Positions 41,328 through 49,995 of a stretch of DNA of 64,000 nucleotides are shown piece by piece. The stretch comes from RGIG5579 sp045602025 (GTDB taxonomy: Bacteria; Bacillota; Clostridia; Oscillospirales; SIG627), in assembly GCA_045602025.1 (NCBI GenBank), contig JAZSAT010000023.1, forward strand, positions 1 through 64,000. The letters run 5' to 3'. The notes under the pieces are model-generated. The model had not been told where the DNA came from and made no database searches. It saw nothing but the letters and a program-made list of their open reading frames with translations. Made by a program: the position numbers and the translations under genes. The stretch's first letter is position 1. Each line of letters opens with the position of its first letter.

Positions 41328-42488
41328 TTAACTAAAGAAATTTTGAACTATCATTAATTCATTATTGTTTTGAACAACAGAAATTGCGATGCGCCTAAAG
41401 TTTTTACCAAGAATGTTTGCTTTGTGTCCCGATGAATTCATCCAGTTTTGAACAGCATAACTTGCAACTTGCTCCGGAGACAAACCAATTGATGTGTACA
41501 AATTTTCTCCAAAATGTCCCGACATATATACTCCGGAATCAAAATATACAGAATGCCAGGTTTTACCATTTGGTCTCGTGTGAGAGAATTTTGTGAAACA
41601 TTCATTTGCTCTGATTTGAGTGAAATAATACGCATCTTCAAACCAAGTTAGAGGTTGCAATCCAACCTTTTCTCTTTCAATGTTGCATAAACGAAGAATC
41701 TCTTTTTCTACATTTAAATGCTGATGATTGACTGTATGTGTTTTTTGTGCCATATAATATCCGGTAATGTCTTCGACATTTTCCACCCACACATGTGTTC
41801 CGTCGGGTAATATAAGCTCAATTTTTCCCTCGTTGTTATCAAGCTTTGGGATTGTAGTGCCTGTCGCGATCGTTTTGTTACAATCCTTGCAATAGGTATC
41901 ACCTGTATAGCCTTCGGATTCTGTTGTGGCATCCCTTTGATTTCTTATTTCTGTATTTCTATGACCGGTTGCCTGAGTATGGGAGCCTTCTGACATAAGG
42001 GTATTACACTTTTTGCAATAGATATCGCCGGTAAAACCAGCTCTGTCGCAGGTTGCATCCTTTTTGTTTTTTAAAACGGTGCTGCTATGAGAACACTGCG
42101 GGAGCTCAACTTTACCGGTTTGTTTTTCAGGTTCTTTTTGGTTGGTATTTTTATCTGTCGGTTTCGAGGTTTTGTCGTCTTTTGGTTTGTTTCCAGCAGG
42201 TTCTTTCTGCTCAGATGTACTTGGCTTTGGTGACTCGGAAATGGCGGGTTCTTCTTTTATTTGGTTTGAAGGAAGATCCTCTGCTGTTTCTGTCAAAAGT
42301 ATGCTTTCATCTGAGTTTTCGTTGTTTTTATCGCCGTAATCTGACGCCGCTGTATCTGTATCTGCAGTTTCATAAGTATTGGTTTTGCTCTCCTCTATGT
42401 TGCTATCGCCTTTTTTATTACAGCTGCAAAGGGTAAGCAGTAAGACTGTGCATAGAAAAAGGAAAAGAGCTTTTTTTGTTTGCATCAT
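41328..42488 (-). CDS. CAP-domain lipoprotein with two Cys-rich repeats
   Basis: Predicted lipoprotein (386 aa) with a C-terminal CAP/SCP domain. A signal sequence ends at a lipobox-like LCSC near residue 20. A Ser/Thr/Glu/Lys-rich linker (about 25-125) is followed by two repeats of about 40 residues, each with the pattern K/R-x-A-T-x(5)-G-F/Y-T-G-D-x-Y-C-K-x-C-N. The CAP domain (about 255-386) has LRLCNIEREKVGLQPL, SHTRPNGKTWHSV, FGENLY and NWMNSSGHKANILG. The role is unknown. The gene is AT-richer than its neighbours, a hint of transfer. ATG at 42488 or 42485. Confidence 0.8.
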   Translation of the reverse strand: MMQTKKALFLFLCTVLLLTLCSCNKKGDSNIEESKTNTYETADTDTAASDYGDKNNENSDESILLTETAEDLPSNQIKEEPAISESPKPSTSEQKEPAGNKPKDDKTSKPTDKNTNQKEPEKQTGKVELPQCSHSSTVLKNKKDATCDRAGFTGDIYCKKCNTLMSEGSHTQATGHRNTEIRNQRDATTESEGYTGDTYCKDCNKTIATGTTIPKLDNNEGKIELILPDGTHVWVENVEDITGYYMAQKTHTVNHQHLNVEKEILRLCNIEREKVGLQPLTWFEDAYYFTQIRANECFTKFSHTRPNGKTWHSVYFDSGVYMSGHFGENLYTSIGLSPEQVASYAVQNWMNSSGHKANILGKNFRRIAISVVQNNNELMIVQNFFS

Positions 42489-42576
42489 GATTACCACTTT
42501 CCATAAAATTATTATTTCTTAAGAAGATTTTATCACACTATCTTTTATAATACAATATTTTTTATTGCAAAAAAGA

Positions 42577-42605
42577 TTGAGTGAAAGGCAAAGAGGTGAT
42601 ATAAT
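42577..42605 (+). promoter_or_regulatory. promoter of the TIGR04076-like gene
   Basis: TTGAGT (42577-42582), 17-bp spacer, TATAAT (42600-42605). The leader contains a small hairpin TCAGGCAA / TTGCTTGA at about 42629-42649. Confidence 0.6.
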
Positions 42606-42673
42606 AAAGGAGTAAAAACAATCAAAATCAGGCAAATGCTTTGCTTGAATGATTTTTGCGTTTGGAGTAAAAG

Positions 42674-42982
42674 ATGAAAAGAATTAAAATTACCGTAATG
42701 CGGAAAGCAAAATATGAGGATCTGATCGCAAAATATGAAAACCCCATTGAGCATGCTTGTGACCTTGTGGAAGGCCAGGTGTTTTACAGCGAGAGCGGTG
42801 AAAAACCAAAGGATTTTTGCGACAGTGCATGGGAGAGCGTTTCTCCCTTTGTAAAAGAACTTGCAAAGGGCGGCGGAAATTTTTATGATGGCTGGATGAA
42901 AGACCCGAGATCTGCCATGATTTCCTGCAACGACGGCTTCCGCCCGGTGAGTTTTTTGATTGAGGTCTGTGCACACAATTAA
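42674..42982 (+). CDS. TIGR04076-family small protein
   Basis: A 102-aa protein of the TIGR04076 type, function unknown. Landmarks are KITVMRKAKYEDLIAKY at the start, CDLVEGQVF, FCDSAWESVSPFVKELAKGG and a closing CNDGFRPVSFLIEVC, typical of the family. Several Cys residues are conserved in it. TTTGGAG is about 6 bases upstream. It has its own promoter and stands alone between the CAP lipoprotein and the rhodanese gene. Confidence 0.75.
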   Translation: MKRIKITVMRKAKYEDLIAKYENPIEHACDLVEGQVFYSESGEKPKDFCDSAWESVSPFVKELAKGGGNFYDGWMKDPRSAMISCNDGFRPVSFLIEVCAHN

Positions 42983-43072
42983 TATAAGATTTCGTTTTTT
43001 TGAATTAAATAAGATATTTTCAAATTATAAAGCATTTGTATCACATAGGAGATGGGGAAAGGTAGGATCAAA

Positions 43073-43507
43073 ATGAAAAGAGGTTATTGTAGTTTAATCT
43101 CGGTTTTCCTTATTTTGCTTCTGCTTGTTTCCTGTGCAGAAGCTGAAAAAGAGCTTTATACGAAGGAAAATATTGTAACAGAAGAGGGTGATATTATTTT
43201 TTTTCAGCAGATCACTGCCCAAGAGGCAAAGGAAATAATGGAGACCCAAAAGGAATACATTATCATTGATGCTCGCACCGAGACGGAATTTTCCGAAGGG
43301 CATATTGAAGGTGCGATCCTGATTCCCGAATATGAAATCGCGCACCGTGCCGAAAAAGAGATCCCCGATAAAGATGCCCTGATCCTTGTTTATTGCCGAA
43401 GCGGCAGACGAAGTAAGATTGCATCTGAGGAGCTTGTAAAGCTTGGTTATACCAATGTAAAGGAGTTCGGCGGTATCATTGACTGGCCGTACGAGATCGT
43501 AAAATAA
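43073..43507 (+). CDS. rhodanese-like domain lipoprotein
   Basis: Lipid-anchored rhodanese-domain protein (144 aa). The lipobox LLVSC follows a hydrophobic signal segment, so the mature protein should sit on the outer face of the membrane. The rhodanese fold has IIIDARTETEFSEGHIEGAI and the active-site loop VYCRSGRRS with its catalytic Cys. Such domains transfer sulfane sulfur. The ATG at 43073 places the signal peptide correctly; an upstream in-frame ATG at 43052 adds seven residues. It is followed by the RibD-like gene after 18 bp. Confidence 0.85.
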   Translation: MKRGYCSLISVFLILLLLVSCAEAEKELYTKENIVTEEGDIIFFQQITAQEAKEIMETQKEYIIIDARTETEFSEGHIEGAILIPEYEIAHRAEKEIPDKDALILVYCRSGRRSKIASEELVKLGYTNVKEFGGIIDWPYEIVK

Positions 43508-43525
43508 AATGCGGGAGGGTATTAT

Positions 43526-44236
43526 ATGAAAAGGCCCTATATTGTTTGCCATATGGTTATGTCTATCGACGGCAAGGTAACGGGAGACTTCTTGTTTGAG
43601 CCCAAATGCGCAGAGGCAACCGAGATCTATTACCGTATCAACCGCGAGAAAAAGTCAAATGGCTTTATCTGCGGCCGCGTGACTATGGAGGAGAGCTTTA
43701 CGGGAGGATGGTATCCCGATCTTTCAAAATATAAGCCTGTGCATCACGCCCCGGGAGTAAAGATGGATTTTATTCCGAGCGACCTTTCCGGTTTTTACGC
43801 AGTTGCTTTTGATACCAACGGAAAGCTTGGCTGGAAGTCAAACAGAATTGCCGATCCGGACGGCGACCCCGGCTACGACGGTGCGCAGATCATAGAGGTT
43901 TTATCTGAAAATGCAGACGAACGATACCTCGGCTACTTGGAAGAGGTTGGGATTCCTTATATCTTTGCGGGAGAAAAGAGTATTGATATAGAGCTTGCTT
44001 TGTTCAAGCTGAAAAGCATCTTTGGTTGTGAAACGCTACTCCTTGAAGGGGGAAGCGAGATCAACGGTGCTTTTCAAAGAGCGGGCGCGGTGGATGAAAT
44101 CAGCCTTGTTATAACGCCGCAGATCGCAGGGAAGGAAAGCAAGCCGCTTTTTTCAGAAAGTATCGGTATGAATTTTAAACTTGAAAAATCAGAAAATGAA
44201 AACGGAAATCTGATTTTAAGTTTTTTGAAAAAATAA
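43526..44236 (+). CDS. RibD C-terminal/dihydrofolate reductase-like reductase
   Basis: Reductase of the RibD C-terminal domain family (236 aa), with a dihydrofolate reductase fold that binds NADPH. YIVCHMVMSIDGKVTGD, GRVTMEESFTGG and ETLLLEGGSEINGAF are the recognisable segments. The deaminase domain of true RibD is absent and no other rib genes are near, so it is unlikely to be the riboflavin enzyme; the substrate is unknown. GGGAGGG precedes the start. It lies 18 bp before the LiaF-like gene and may be co-transcribed. Confidence 0.82.
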   Translation: MKRPYIVCHMVMSIDGKVTGDFLFEPKCAEATEIYYRINREKKSNGFICGRVTMEESFTGGWYPDLSKYKPVHHAPGVKMDFIPSDLSGFYAVAFDTNGKLGWKSNRIADPDGDPGYDGAQIIEVLSENADERYLGYLEEVGIPYIFAGEKSIDIELALFKLKSIFGCETLLLEGGSEINGAFQRAGAVDEISLVITPQIAGKESKPLFSESIGMNFKLEKSENENGNLILSFLKK

Positions 44237-44254
44237 AGAAAGAAGGAAACGAAA

Positions 44255-44932
44255 ATGAAAAAAATCAGTAGTGTCATTTGGGGAATCGTACTCATTGCAG
44301 TAGGTGCGGTATTTGCACTGAATGCGATGAATATTACAAACATCGACCTCTTTTTTGACGGTTGGTGGACTCTTTTTATTATCATTCCCTGTGCCGTAGG
44401 GCTTTTCACAGAGCGTGAAAAAACAGGCAATATCATTGGTATTGCTGTGGGTGTGTTCCTCCTGCTTTGCTGTCAGGATATTATAAGCTTTTCTATGCTT
44501 TGGAAGCTCCTTTTTCCCGCCATTATTGTTATTGTGGGGCTTAAAATGGTCATCACAGGGCTTTTTGGCAACAAAGCAAATGAAATGATTGCAAAACTGA
44601 AAAACGACGGGGGAGATCCCAGGGTAGGCTGTGCTACCTTTTCCGGCTGTAATATGAATTTCGATGGGGAAGTGTTTGAGGGTGCAGAGCTTGCGGCAAC
44701 CTTCGGTGGTGTGAAGTGTGATCTGCGCGGTGCAATCATTGAAAAAGACTGTGCTATTCGCGTTACTGCTATTTTTGGCGGTATTGATATTTTGGTTCCC
44801 GGAAATGTGAATGTAAAAGTTTCTTCCAACAGCATTTTCGGCGGTGTTTCAAATAAAACGCAGATCATCAAGGATGCACCCACCATTTACATAAGCGGTA
44901 CTTGTATGTTCGGAGGTGTTGAAATCAAATGA
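44255..44932 (+). CDS. LiaF/LiaI-like membrane protein
   Basis: Envelope-stress-type membrane protein (225 aa). About four membrane segments lie in residues 5-110 (SSVIWGIVLIAVGAVFALN; WWTLFIIIPCAVGLF; IIGIAVGVFLLLC; LLFPAIIVIVGLKMVI). A C-terminal beta-helical LiaF-like domain (about 130-225) has repeats ATFGGVKCDLRGA, AIFGGIDILVPG, SIFGGVSNK and CMFGGVEIK. In B. subtilis LiaF inhibits the LiaRS cell-envelope stress system; no liaRS is nearby. It overlaps the next gene by 4 bp (ATGA). Confidence 0.85.
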   Translation: MKKISSVIWGIVLIAVGAVFALNAMNITNIDLFFDGWWTLFIIIPCAVGLFTEREKTGNIIGIAVGVFLLLCCQDIISFSMLWKLLFPAIIVIVGLKMVITGLFGNKANEMIAKLKNDGGDPRVGCATFSGCNMNFDGEVFEGAELAATFGGVKCDLRGAIIEKDCAIRVTAIFGGIDILVPGNVNVKVSSNSIFGGVSNKTQIIKDAPTIYISGTCMFGGVEIK

Positions 44933-45735
44933 CTACCTTTCAAAAAGTAATTCAGTATTTGGCAATTGCCTTTGCGGTTTTTCTTACCGTTTCCATTATT
45001 GGAGGTATTTTCAGTACAGTGGGTCTTTTTGGGCTCATTTTTGATGAAAAAGCCGTAACGGAAGAGGTAGAAAGCCATACCCTTTCCTCAGATATCAGAA
45101 GTCTTTCTGCTGAGGTCGGTGCTGCGGATTTTTCAATCAAAACAGGGGATCGCTTTTTGGTTGAAAGCAATTTAAAGAATCTTTCCGTGAAAGAGAAAAA
45201 CGGCGTTTTGATTATCAAAGATACAAGTAAAGCTGTTGTTTCTCGCACCGATGCAATGCTGACTCTCACTGTTCCGGAGGGAGCCGAGCTTGAAAGGGTA
45301 AAACTTACAACGGGCGCGGGCAGACTTCAGATCGAATCTCTTCGGGCAAACAGGATGGATTTTGAACTTGGTGCAGGGGAAGTTGTGATCGAAGAACTTT
45401 TCGCTGCCTCTGAAATTGATATTGACGGGGGCGCAGGAAAGATCACTGTCTCCGGCGGAGAGCTTCGTGACCTTGATCTGAGTATGGGCGTCGGTCAATT
45501 GAATCTTACTTCTCTCCTCACCGGCGAATGCGAATTTGATCTTGGGGTCGGAGATTCCAATATTCGTGTTTTAGGAAATCGTGAAGACTACCGACTTGAT
45601 ATTGAAAAAGGTATTGGCAATATTACCCTCAACGGGGAAGGCATCTCTAATTTAAAAAATAGCGGCAAGGGAATCCACAAGATCGAGATAAGCGGCGGTG
45701 TCGGTTCCATTTGTTTGGATTTTGAAGAAAAGTAA
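44929..45735 (+). CDS. DUF4097-type membrane-anchored beta-helix protein
   Basis: Single-pass membrane protein (268 aa) with one N-terminal helix (about residues 12-38) and an extracytoplasmic right-handed beta-helix-like domain. Repeated Gly-rich turns are visible: AEVGAADFSIKTG, TTGAGRLQIESL, ELGAGEVVIEEL, DGGAGKITVSGG, SMGVGQLNLTSL, DLGVGDSNIRVL and EKGIGNITLNG. This is the DUF4097 adhesin-like pattern often found beside LiaF/PspC-type proteins. Function unproven. Translation is coupled to the LiaF-like gene. Confidence 0.8.
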   Translation: MTTFQKVIQYLAIAFAVFLTVSIIGGIFSTVGLFGLIFDEKAVTEEVESHTLSSDIRSLSAEVGAADFSIKTGDRFLVESNLKNLSVKEKNGVLIIKDTSKAVVSRTDAMLTLTVPEGAELERVKLTTGAGRLQIESLRANRMDFELGAGEVVIEELFAASEIDIDGGAGKITVSGGELRDLDLSMGVGQLNLTSLLTGECEFDLGVGDSNIRVLGNREDYRLDIEKGIGNITLNGEGISNLKNSGKGIHKIEISGGVGSICLDFEEK

Positions 45736-45775
45736 GCCTAGGACTTTGTATTTTGCATTTAAAAAGGAGCTTTCT

Positions 45776-46270
45776 ATGGAACTGAAAAAATTAGACAAAA
45801 GCGTGTTGAAGCTGTGGTACACAAGAGCGGCGATCGCCTCTCTTGCACTGATCGGTATTTTTGCAAGTGCAGTGGGAATTTTGACGGTATCGGGCGCCAC
45901 CGAGAAAGGGAAGCTTGTTGTTATGCTTTCTGTGGGGGCACCTGTCCTTTTACTTCTATCTTTCGTTTTGATTTTGCCCTATTTGCGCTATCAAATGTAC
46001 GCTTGGGGATACGATGAAAAGCGGATTGTTGTAAAAAAAGGCGTGATCTTCCGCAAAAGAGTGGTGATACCCGTGTGCCAGATTCAGGACCTTCACAGAA
46101 CCCAAGGTCCTCTTATGATGCTGTTTCATTTAAGCGGCGTTACCATTTCTACCGCGGGCTCCAATTTTGATCTTTCAACGCTGACAACAAAAGAGGCGGA
46201 CCGTATGATCGACGATCTGGAAGAAAAGCTGGAAGCAAGGGTTGAGGAACTGAAAAATGAAGCGCTTTGA
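45776..46270 (+). CDS. PH-domain membrane protein, YdbS-like
   Basis: Bacterial PH-domain (bPH2) membrane protein (164 aa). Two N-terminal helices (about 20-42 and 50-70) are followed by a bPH2 domain with YDEKRIVVKKGVIFRKRVVIP and QIQDLHRTQGPLM. The ATG at 45776 has AAGGAGC just upstream; a longer ORF start at 45698 overlaps the previous gene. YdbS/YdbT pairs in Bacillus are linked to resistance to certain membrane-active peptides. It overlaps the next gene by 14 bp. Confidence 0.85.
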   Translation: MELKKLDKSVLKLWYTRAAIASLALIGIFASAVGILTVSGATEKGKLVVMLSVGAPVLLLLSFVLILPYLRYQMYAWGYDEKRIVVKKGVIFRKRVVIPVCQIQDLHRTQGPLMMLFHLSGVTISTAGSNFDLSTLTTKEADRMIDDLEEKLEARVEELKNEAL

Positions 46271-47777
46271 TAAAGGATATATTTATTCCGGCCTGCTTTC
46301 GGATCTGTTTTCAAGCCTTGTGCTCGTTTTTATTTTCCTGAAAGACTTTTTTCTGGACGATGAATCGCATCCTGAGGATGTAGCGGCTGCTATTCCGTTT
46401 TTTATAATCGGGTTTTTCTTAGTTTATCTGTGCTTTATTGTTTATAGAATTCTGTATTTCAAGACCTCCGGCTACGAGCTTTCGAAAAATGAGATCAAAT
46501 GCAACAGAGGTGTTCTTTTCAGAAAGAGATCTGTACTTGAATATAAAAAGGTACACGCTATCAATAAAAAGCAGAACATCGCACACAGAATTTTCGGTGT
46601 TGCGGTTTTAACTGTTGACAGTGGTTCCACCAATACCTCCCATCAAGCGGAAATTACCATTGTGGAAAAAGAAAAAACAGTTGATGAGCTTATCAAAAAG
46701 CTGAATGCCGCAAAGGAAAATGGTGGGGTGGATCGCGAAAATGATCCTGTGAAGGAAGAGGTTCTCCTTTCCGATCAGGATAGTCTCTATTGTTTTACAT
46801 CCAAAAGAAAGATGCTGTATACCCTGATCAACATTGTATCCACTGCATTTTTCACAGCCGTGTTCGGCCTTCTTGCCATCACCGCGATCTCTTTTGGCAG
46901 ACTTTTACTTTTAAATTCTTCCGGAAGCTGGGGCCATTACCTTCTGATTGCGCTTCTCGTAACGCTTGGTGCGGCACTTCTGTTTTCGGTGTTCTCCTTT
47001 ATCGGAAGTATGATCTATTCCTTCGTGGGATACTATAAATTCACCGTTTCCAAATACGGAGACAATATACAGATCTCCTTCGGTCTGTTTGATAAGCATA
47101 CCAACACTTTCCGTTATGACAGGATCAAGGCGGTAAAAATTTCCCAAGGCCTCGTTCAGAGAATGCTCGGCTTTGCGGCCATCCGTCTTGAGGTCATCGG
47201 TTATACAAATGACAACGGCAGCGACAATGTGGAGCTTGGTGTTTTGGTTCCCTTTTGCAAAATGAGCGAAGTGGATCAGATCCTTAAAAAGGTTCTGCCC
47301 GATTATGTGCCTGAGAAGAAGGAAACGAAGGCAGCGGCCTTTTTCCCCTTTGTGTCTTGGTTTTTGCTTTACCTTGGTATTGCAATGGGATTTGTGCTGC
47401 TTTTCGTGCTGTTTCTGATGCTTTACTTCCGCGCTCCTGCGACTGCGATTTCGGTGGCAGTATTTTCCCTTTTGGGGGTGGGCGCGCTTTTGGCTTTGAT
47501 CAAAATTTTAAGCGGACTTTTAAGCTATCAGATCAGCGGTCTTGCTTTTCATAACGGGAACATAACCGTTTACAGCGGCGGTTTTACCAAAACAATTACA
47601 GTCTTTAAGGCTGAAAATCTGATCGCGGTAGAAGATGTTACCACGCCTCTTCGCAAAAAGCGCGGTATTACAAGCCTTGTGATGCACCTGAAAACCAATG
47701 CTCTGTCCAACGAAGTAATGGTGCATATGCAAAACGATGCACTTGTAAAGAAACTGGAAGAATTACTGATACTTTAA
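46257..47777 (+). CDS. multi-domain PH membrane protein, YdbT-like
   Basis: Larger bPH2 protein (506 aa) with several membrane helices and three PH-like repeats: YELSKNEIKCNRGVLFRKRS (about residue 75), YKFTVSKYGDNIQISFGLF (about 265) and SGLAFHNGNITVYSGGFTK (about 425). Helix pairs near 15-65, 185-255 and 365-415 alternate with them, the YdbT architecture. GAGGAAC lies upstream inside the preceding gene. It probably forms a complex with the YdbS-like protein. Confidence 0.85.
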   Translation: MKRFDKGYIYSGLLSDLFSSLVLVFIFLKDFFLDDESHPEDVAAAIPFFIIGFFLVYLCFIVYRILYFKTSGYELSKNEIKCNRGVLFRKRSVLEYKKVHAINKKQNIAHRIFGVAVLTVDSGSTNTSHQAEITIVEKEKTVDELIKKLNAAKENGGVDRENDPVKEEVLLSDQDSLYCFTSKRKMLYTLINIVSTAFFTAVFGLLAITAISFGRLLLLNSSGSWGHYLLIALLVTLGAALLFSVFSFIGSMIYSFVGYYKFTVSKYGDNIQISFGLFDKHTNTFRYDRIKAVKISQGLVQRMLGFAAIRLEVIGYTNDNGSDNVELGVLVPFCKMSEVDQILKKVLPDYVPEKKETKAAAFFPFVSWFLLYLGIAMGFVLLFVLFLMLYFRAPATAISVAVFSLLGVGALLALIKILSGLLSYQISGLAFHNGNITVYSGGFTKTITVFKAENLIAVEDVTTPLRKKRGITSLVMHLKTNALSNEVMVHMQNDALVKKLEELLIL

Positions 47778-47804
47778 AGCTGATTTTGAAAAGGTAAAAT
47801 AAAA

Positions 47805-48710
47805 ATGATTTTAGAATTAAAGAATATAGAAAAATCCTTTGGTGAGAAAAAAGTACTCACCGGAGTAAGCTTTAAGGCAGAAAGCGGAAAAGCCTTCGGC
47901 CTTTTGGGAAGAAACGGAGCGGGAAAAACCACCGCTATCCGTATCTTGATGAATGTATTCCCCGCAAACAGCGGAGAAGTCCTTGTTGACGGTGCGCCCG
48001 TTGATTATGACAGGGTTGGCATTGGGTATCTTCCCGAGGAAAGGGGACTGTATCCCAAAAAGATCATCCTGGATCAGCTTACATATTTTGCAGAGCTGAA
48101 GGGAATGAGCCGTAAGGCCGCTGTGCAGTCTGTTGATTATTGGCTGGATCGCCTTGGTATGAAGGAATACCGCGAAAAAAAGCTGGATACCCTTTCAAAA
48201 GGAAATCAGCAAAAGATCCAGCTGATCACCGCTCTTGCTCACGATCCCGATATTGTCATTCTTGACGAGCCCTTTTCAGGACTTGATCCTGTAAATGCAA
48301 TGCTTTTAAAGGATATTGTTAAGGAGCAGATCGCCAAAGGGAAGATCGTTCTGTTTTCCAGTCATCAGATGAGTTATATTGAAGAATTTTGCGACAGCAT
48401 TGCAATTTTAAACAAGGGCGTTGTTGCACTCCATGGCGATCTTTACGATATTAAGCGGGACTATCCCCGCGACCGTTTGGTTGTTCGAACAGAGAATCCT
48501 GAAAAGATCCAAGAGGATTTTGGCCTGTCCTGTAGCCTTATGGAAAATAAAAACTTGATGATCCGCCTTTCGGATCCTTCCGAAAAGAAGGAAGTGATGA
48601 CTCGCCTTGTGGAGAATTATGACATTGATGAAGTAAAGGTATTTGAGCCTTCCCTCAATGATATTTTTGTGGAAGTTGCAGGCAACGGAAAAAGGGAGGT
48701 GGAAGAATGA
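47805..48710 (+). CDS. ABC transporter ATP-binding protein, NatA-like
   Basis: ATPase of an ABC-2 type exporter (301 aa). Walker A GRNGAGKTTAIR, signature LSKGNQQKIQLITAL, Walker B DIVILDEPFSGLDP and H-loop SSHQ are intact. The signature is the LSKGNQQK variant of the NatA subgroup, and a C-terminal domain of about 80 residues follows. AAGGT precedes the start, 27 bp after the YdbT-like gene. It overlaps its permease gene by 4 bp. The substrate is unknown; Na+ or peptide export is known for relatives. Confidence 0.9.
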   Translation: MILELKNIEKSFGEKKVLTGVSFKAESGKAFGLLGRNGAGKTTAIRILMNVFPANSGEVLVDGAPVDYDRVGIGYLPEERGLYPKKIILDQLTYFAELKGMSRKAAVQSVDYWLDRLGMKEYREKKLDTLSKGNQQKIQLITALAHDPDIVILDEPFSGLDPVNAMLLKDIVKEQIAKGKIVLFSSHQMSYIEEFCDSIAILNKGVVALHGDLYDIKRDYPRDRLVVRTENPEKIQEDFGLSCSLMENKNLMIRLSDPSEKKEVMTRLVENYDIDEVKVFEPSLNDIFVEVAGNGKREVEE

Positions 48711-49948
48711 AGCAATTTGGGAAGATACTGAAATTTGAATTGAATTCCTATGTAAAAAACAAAGCGTTCGTCGGAATTACCGTTTTCCTTGTTCTTTTGA
48801 TTGCTGCGGTAATGTTCTTTCCCAGGATCTCCGCTCTTTTTAACCGGGAAGAAGAGGCAGAGGCTTCTGAGGAGCTTGCGGTCATGATTGTGAAAACTGA
48901 AAATGAAGCCGAAAACGAGATTGTTAAAGAGCTGTTTTCAAGTGCTTTTTCGGATTACGAGGTAAAGGTGAGCGGGGAAACACTTTCCGATATCAAAGAA
49001 AAAATCACATCGGGAGAGGCGGAATGCGCTTTTCTTTTGACCGAAGATTATGAATATACCTATTATGTAAATAATCTCACAATGTATGATATGAATACCG
49101 AGATCGCAAATGAAGTGCTGCAAAAGATCTACCAAATGAATGCAATGATGGCAGGCGGTATGACGCCGGAAGCAGCGGGTGAGGTAATGAATATCCAGAT
49201 TAACGGAAGGGTGGAAAGCCTCGGAAAAGATCAGATGCAAAACTTTTTCTATACATACATTATGATCTTTGCCCTTTATATGGTCATTCTTTTGTACGGT
49301 CAGATGGTGGCAATGAATGTAGCTACCGAAAAAAGCTCCAGAGCGATGGAGGTTTTGATCACAAGTGCAAAGCCTGTGAGTATGATGTTCGGTAAGGTGA
49401 TTGCTTCCTGTATTGCAGGACTTGTGCAGCTTGGAGCTATTTTCGGTTCCGCACTTCTTTTCTATCATTTAAACAAGTCCCATTGGGGAGACAATATGAT
49501 CGTGGATTCCATTTTCAATATTCCTCCTGAATTGCTCATTTTTATGCTTGTGTTCTTCCTCCTTGGATTTTTGATCTATGCATTCCTTTTCGGTGCTATT
49601 GCCTCTACTGTATCAAAGCTTGAGGATATTAATACCGCTGTACAGCCTGTGACCTTCCTTTTCATTTTCGGCTTTATGGTTGTAATCTTTTCTATGACAA
49701 GCGGAAGTGTGGATAATTTGCTGATGCAGATATGCTCGTACATTCCCTTTACTTCACCGATGGCAATGTTTACAAGGATCGCAATGAGTACGGTTCCTTG
49801 GTTTGAGATAGCAATTTCGATCGCTATTCTTGCGGGTTCGGTTATCGGTGTCGGATTTATTTCAGCAAAGATCTACCGCGTAGGTGTTTTGCTCTATGGC
49901 AATAAACCGAAGCTTGGTTCTGTCTTGAAAATGGTTTTCAAAGGGTAA
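48707..49948 (+). CDS. ABC-2 type permease, NatB-like
   Basis: Membrane subunit of the exporter (413 aa). One N-terminal helix (about 20-40), a large extracytoplasmic domain (about 45-185), then five to six C-terminal helices. This is the NatB/YhaP layout. The segment EKSSRAMEVLITSAKPVSMMFGK between helices is typical of the group. GGGAGGTGG precedes the start. It is the last gene of the envelope module and ends at a strong bidirectional terminator. Confidence 0.88.
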   Translation: MKQFGKILKFELNSYVKNKAFVGITVFLVLLIAAVMFFPRISALFNREEEAEASEELAVMIVKTENEAENEIVKELFSSAFSDYEVKVSGETLSDIKEKITSGEAECAFLLTEDYEYTYYVNNLTMYDMNTEIANEVLQKIYQMNAMMAGGMTPEAAGEVMNIQINGRVESLGKDQMQNFFYTYIMIFALYMVILLYGQMVAMNVATEKSSRAMEVLITSAKPVSMMFGKVIASCIAGLVQLGAIFGSALLFYHLNKSHWGDNMIVDSIFNIPPELLIFMLVFFLLGFLIYAFLFGAIASTVSKLEDINTAVQPVTFLFIFGFMVVIFSMTSGSVDNLLMQICSYIPFTSPMAMFTRIAMSTVPWFEIAISIAILAGSVIGVGFISAKIYRVGVLLYGNKPKLGSVLKMVFKG

Positions 49949-49951
49949 AAG

Positions 49952-49986
49952 AAAAAACAGAGAGAATTTTCTCTCTGTTTTTTTGT
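49952..49986. terminator. bidirectional terminator after the ABC exporter
   Basis: AAAAACAGAGAGAA / TTCTCTCTGTTTTT stem. It serves the exporter (+) and the HAD gene (-). Confidence 0.9.
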
Positions 49987-49995
49987 TGCTTTTTA

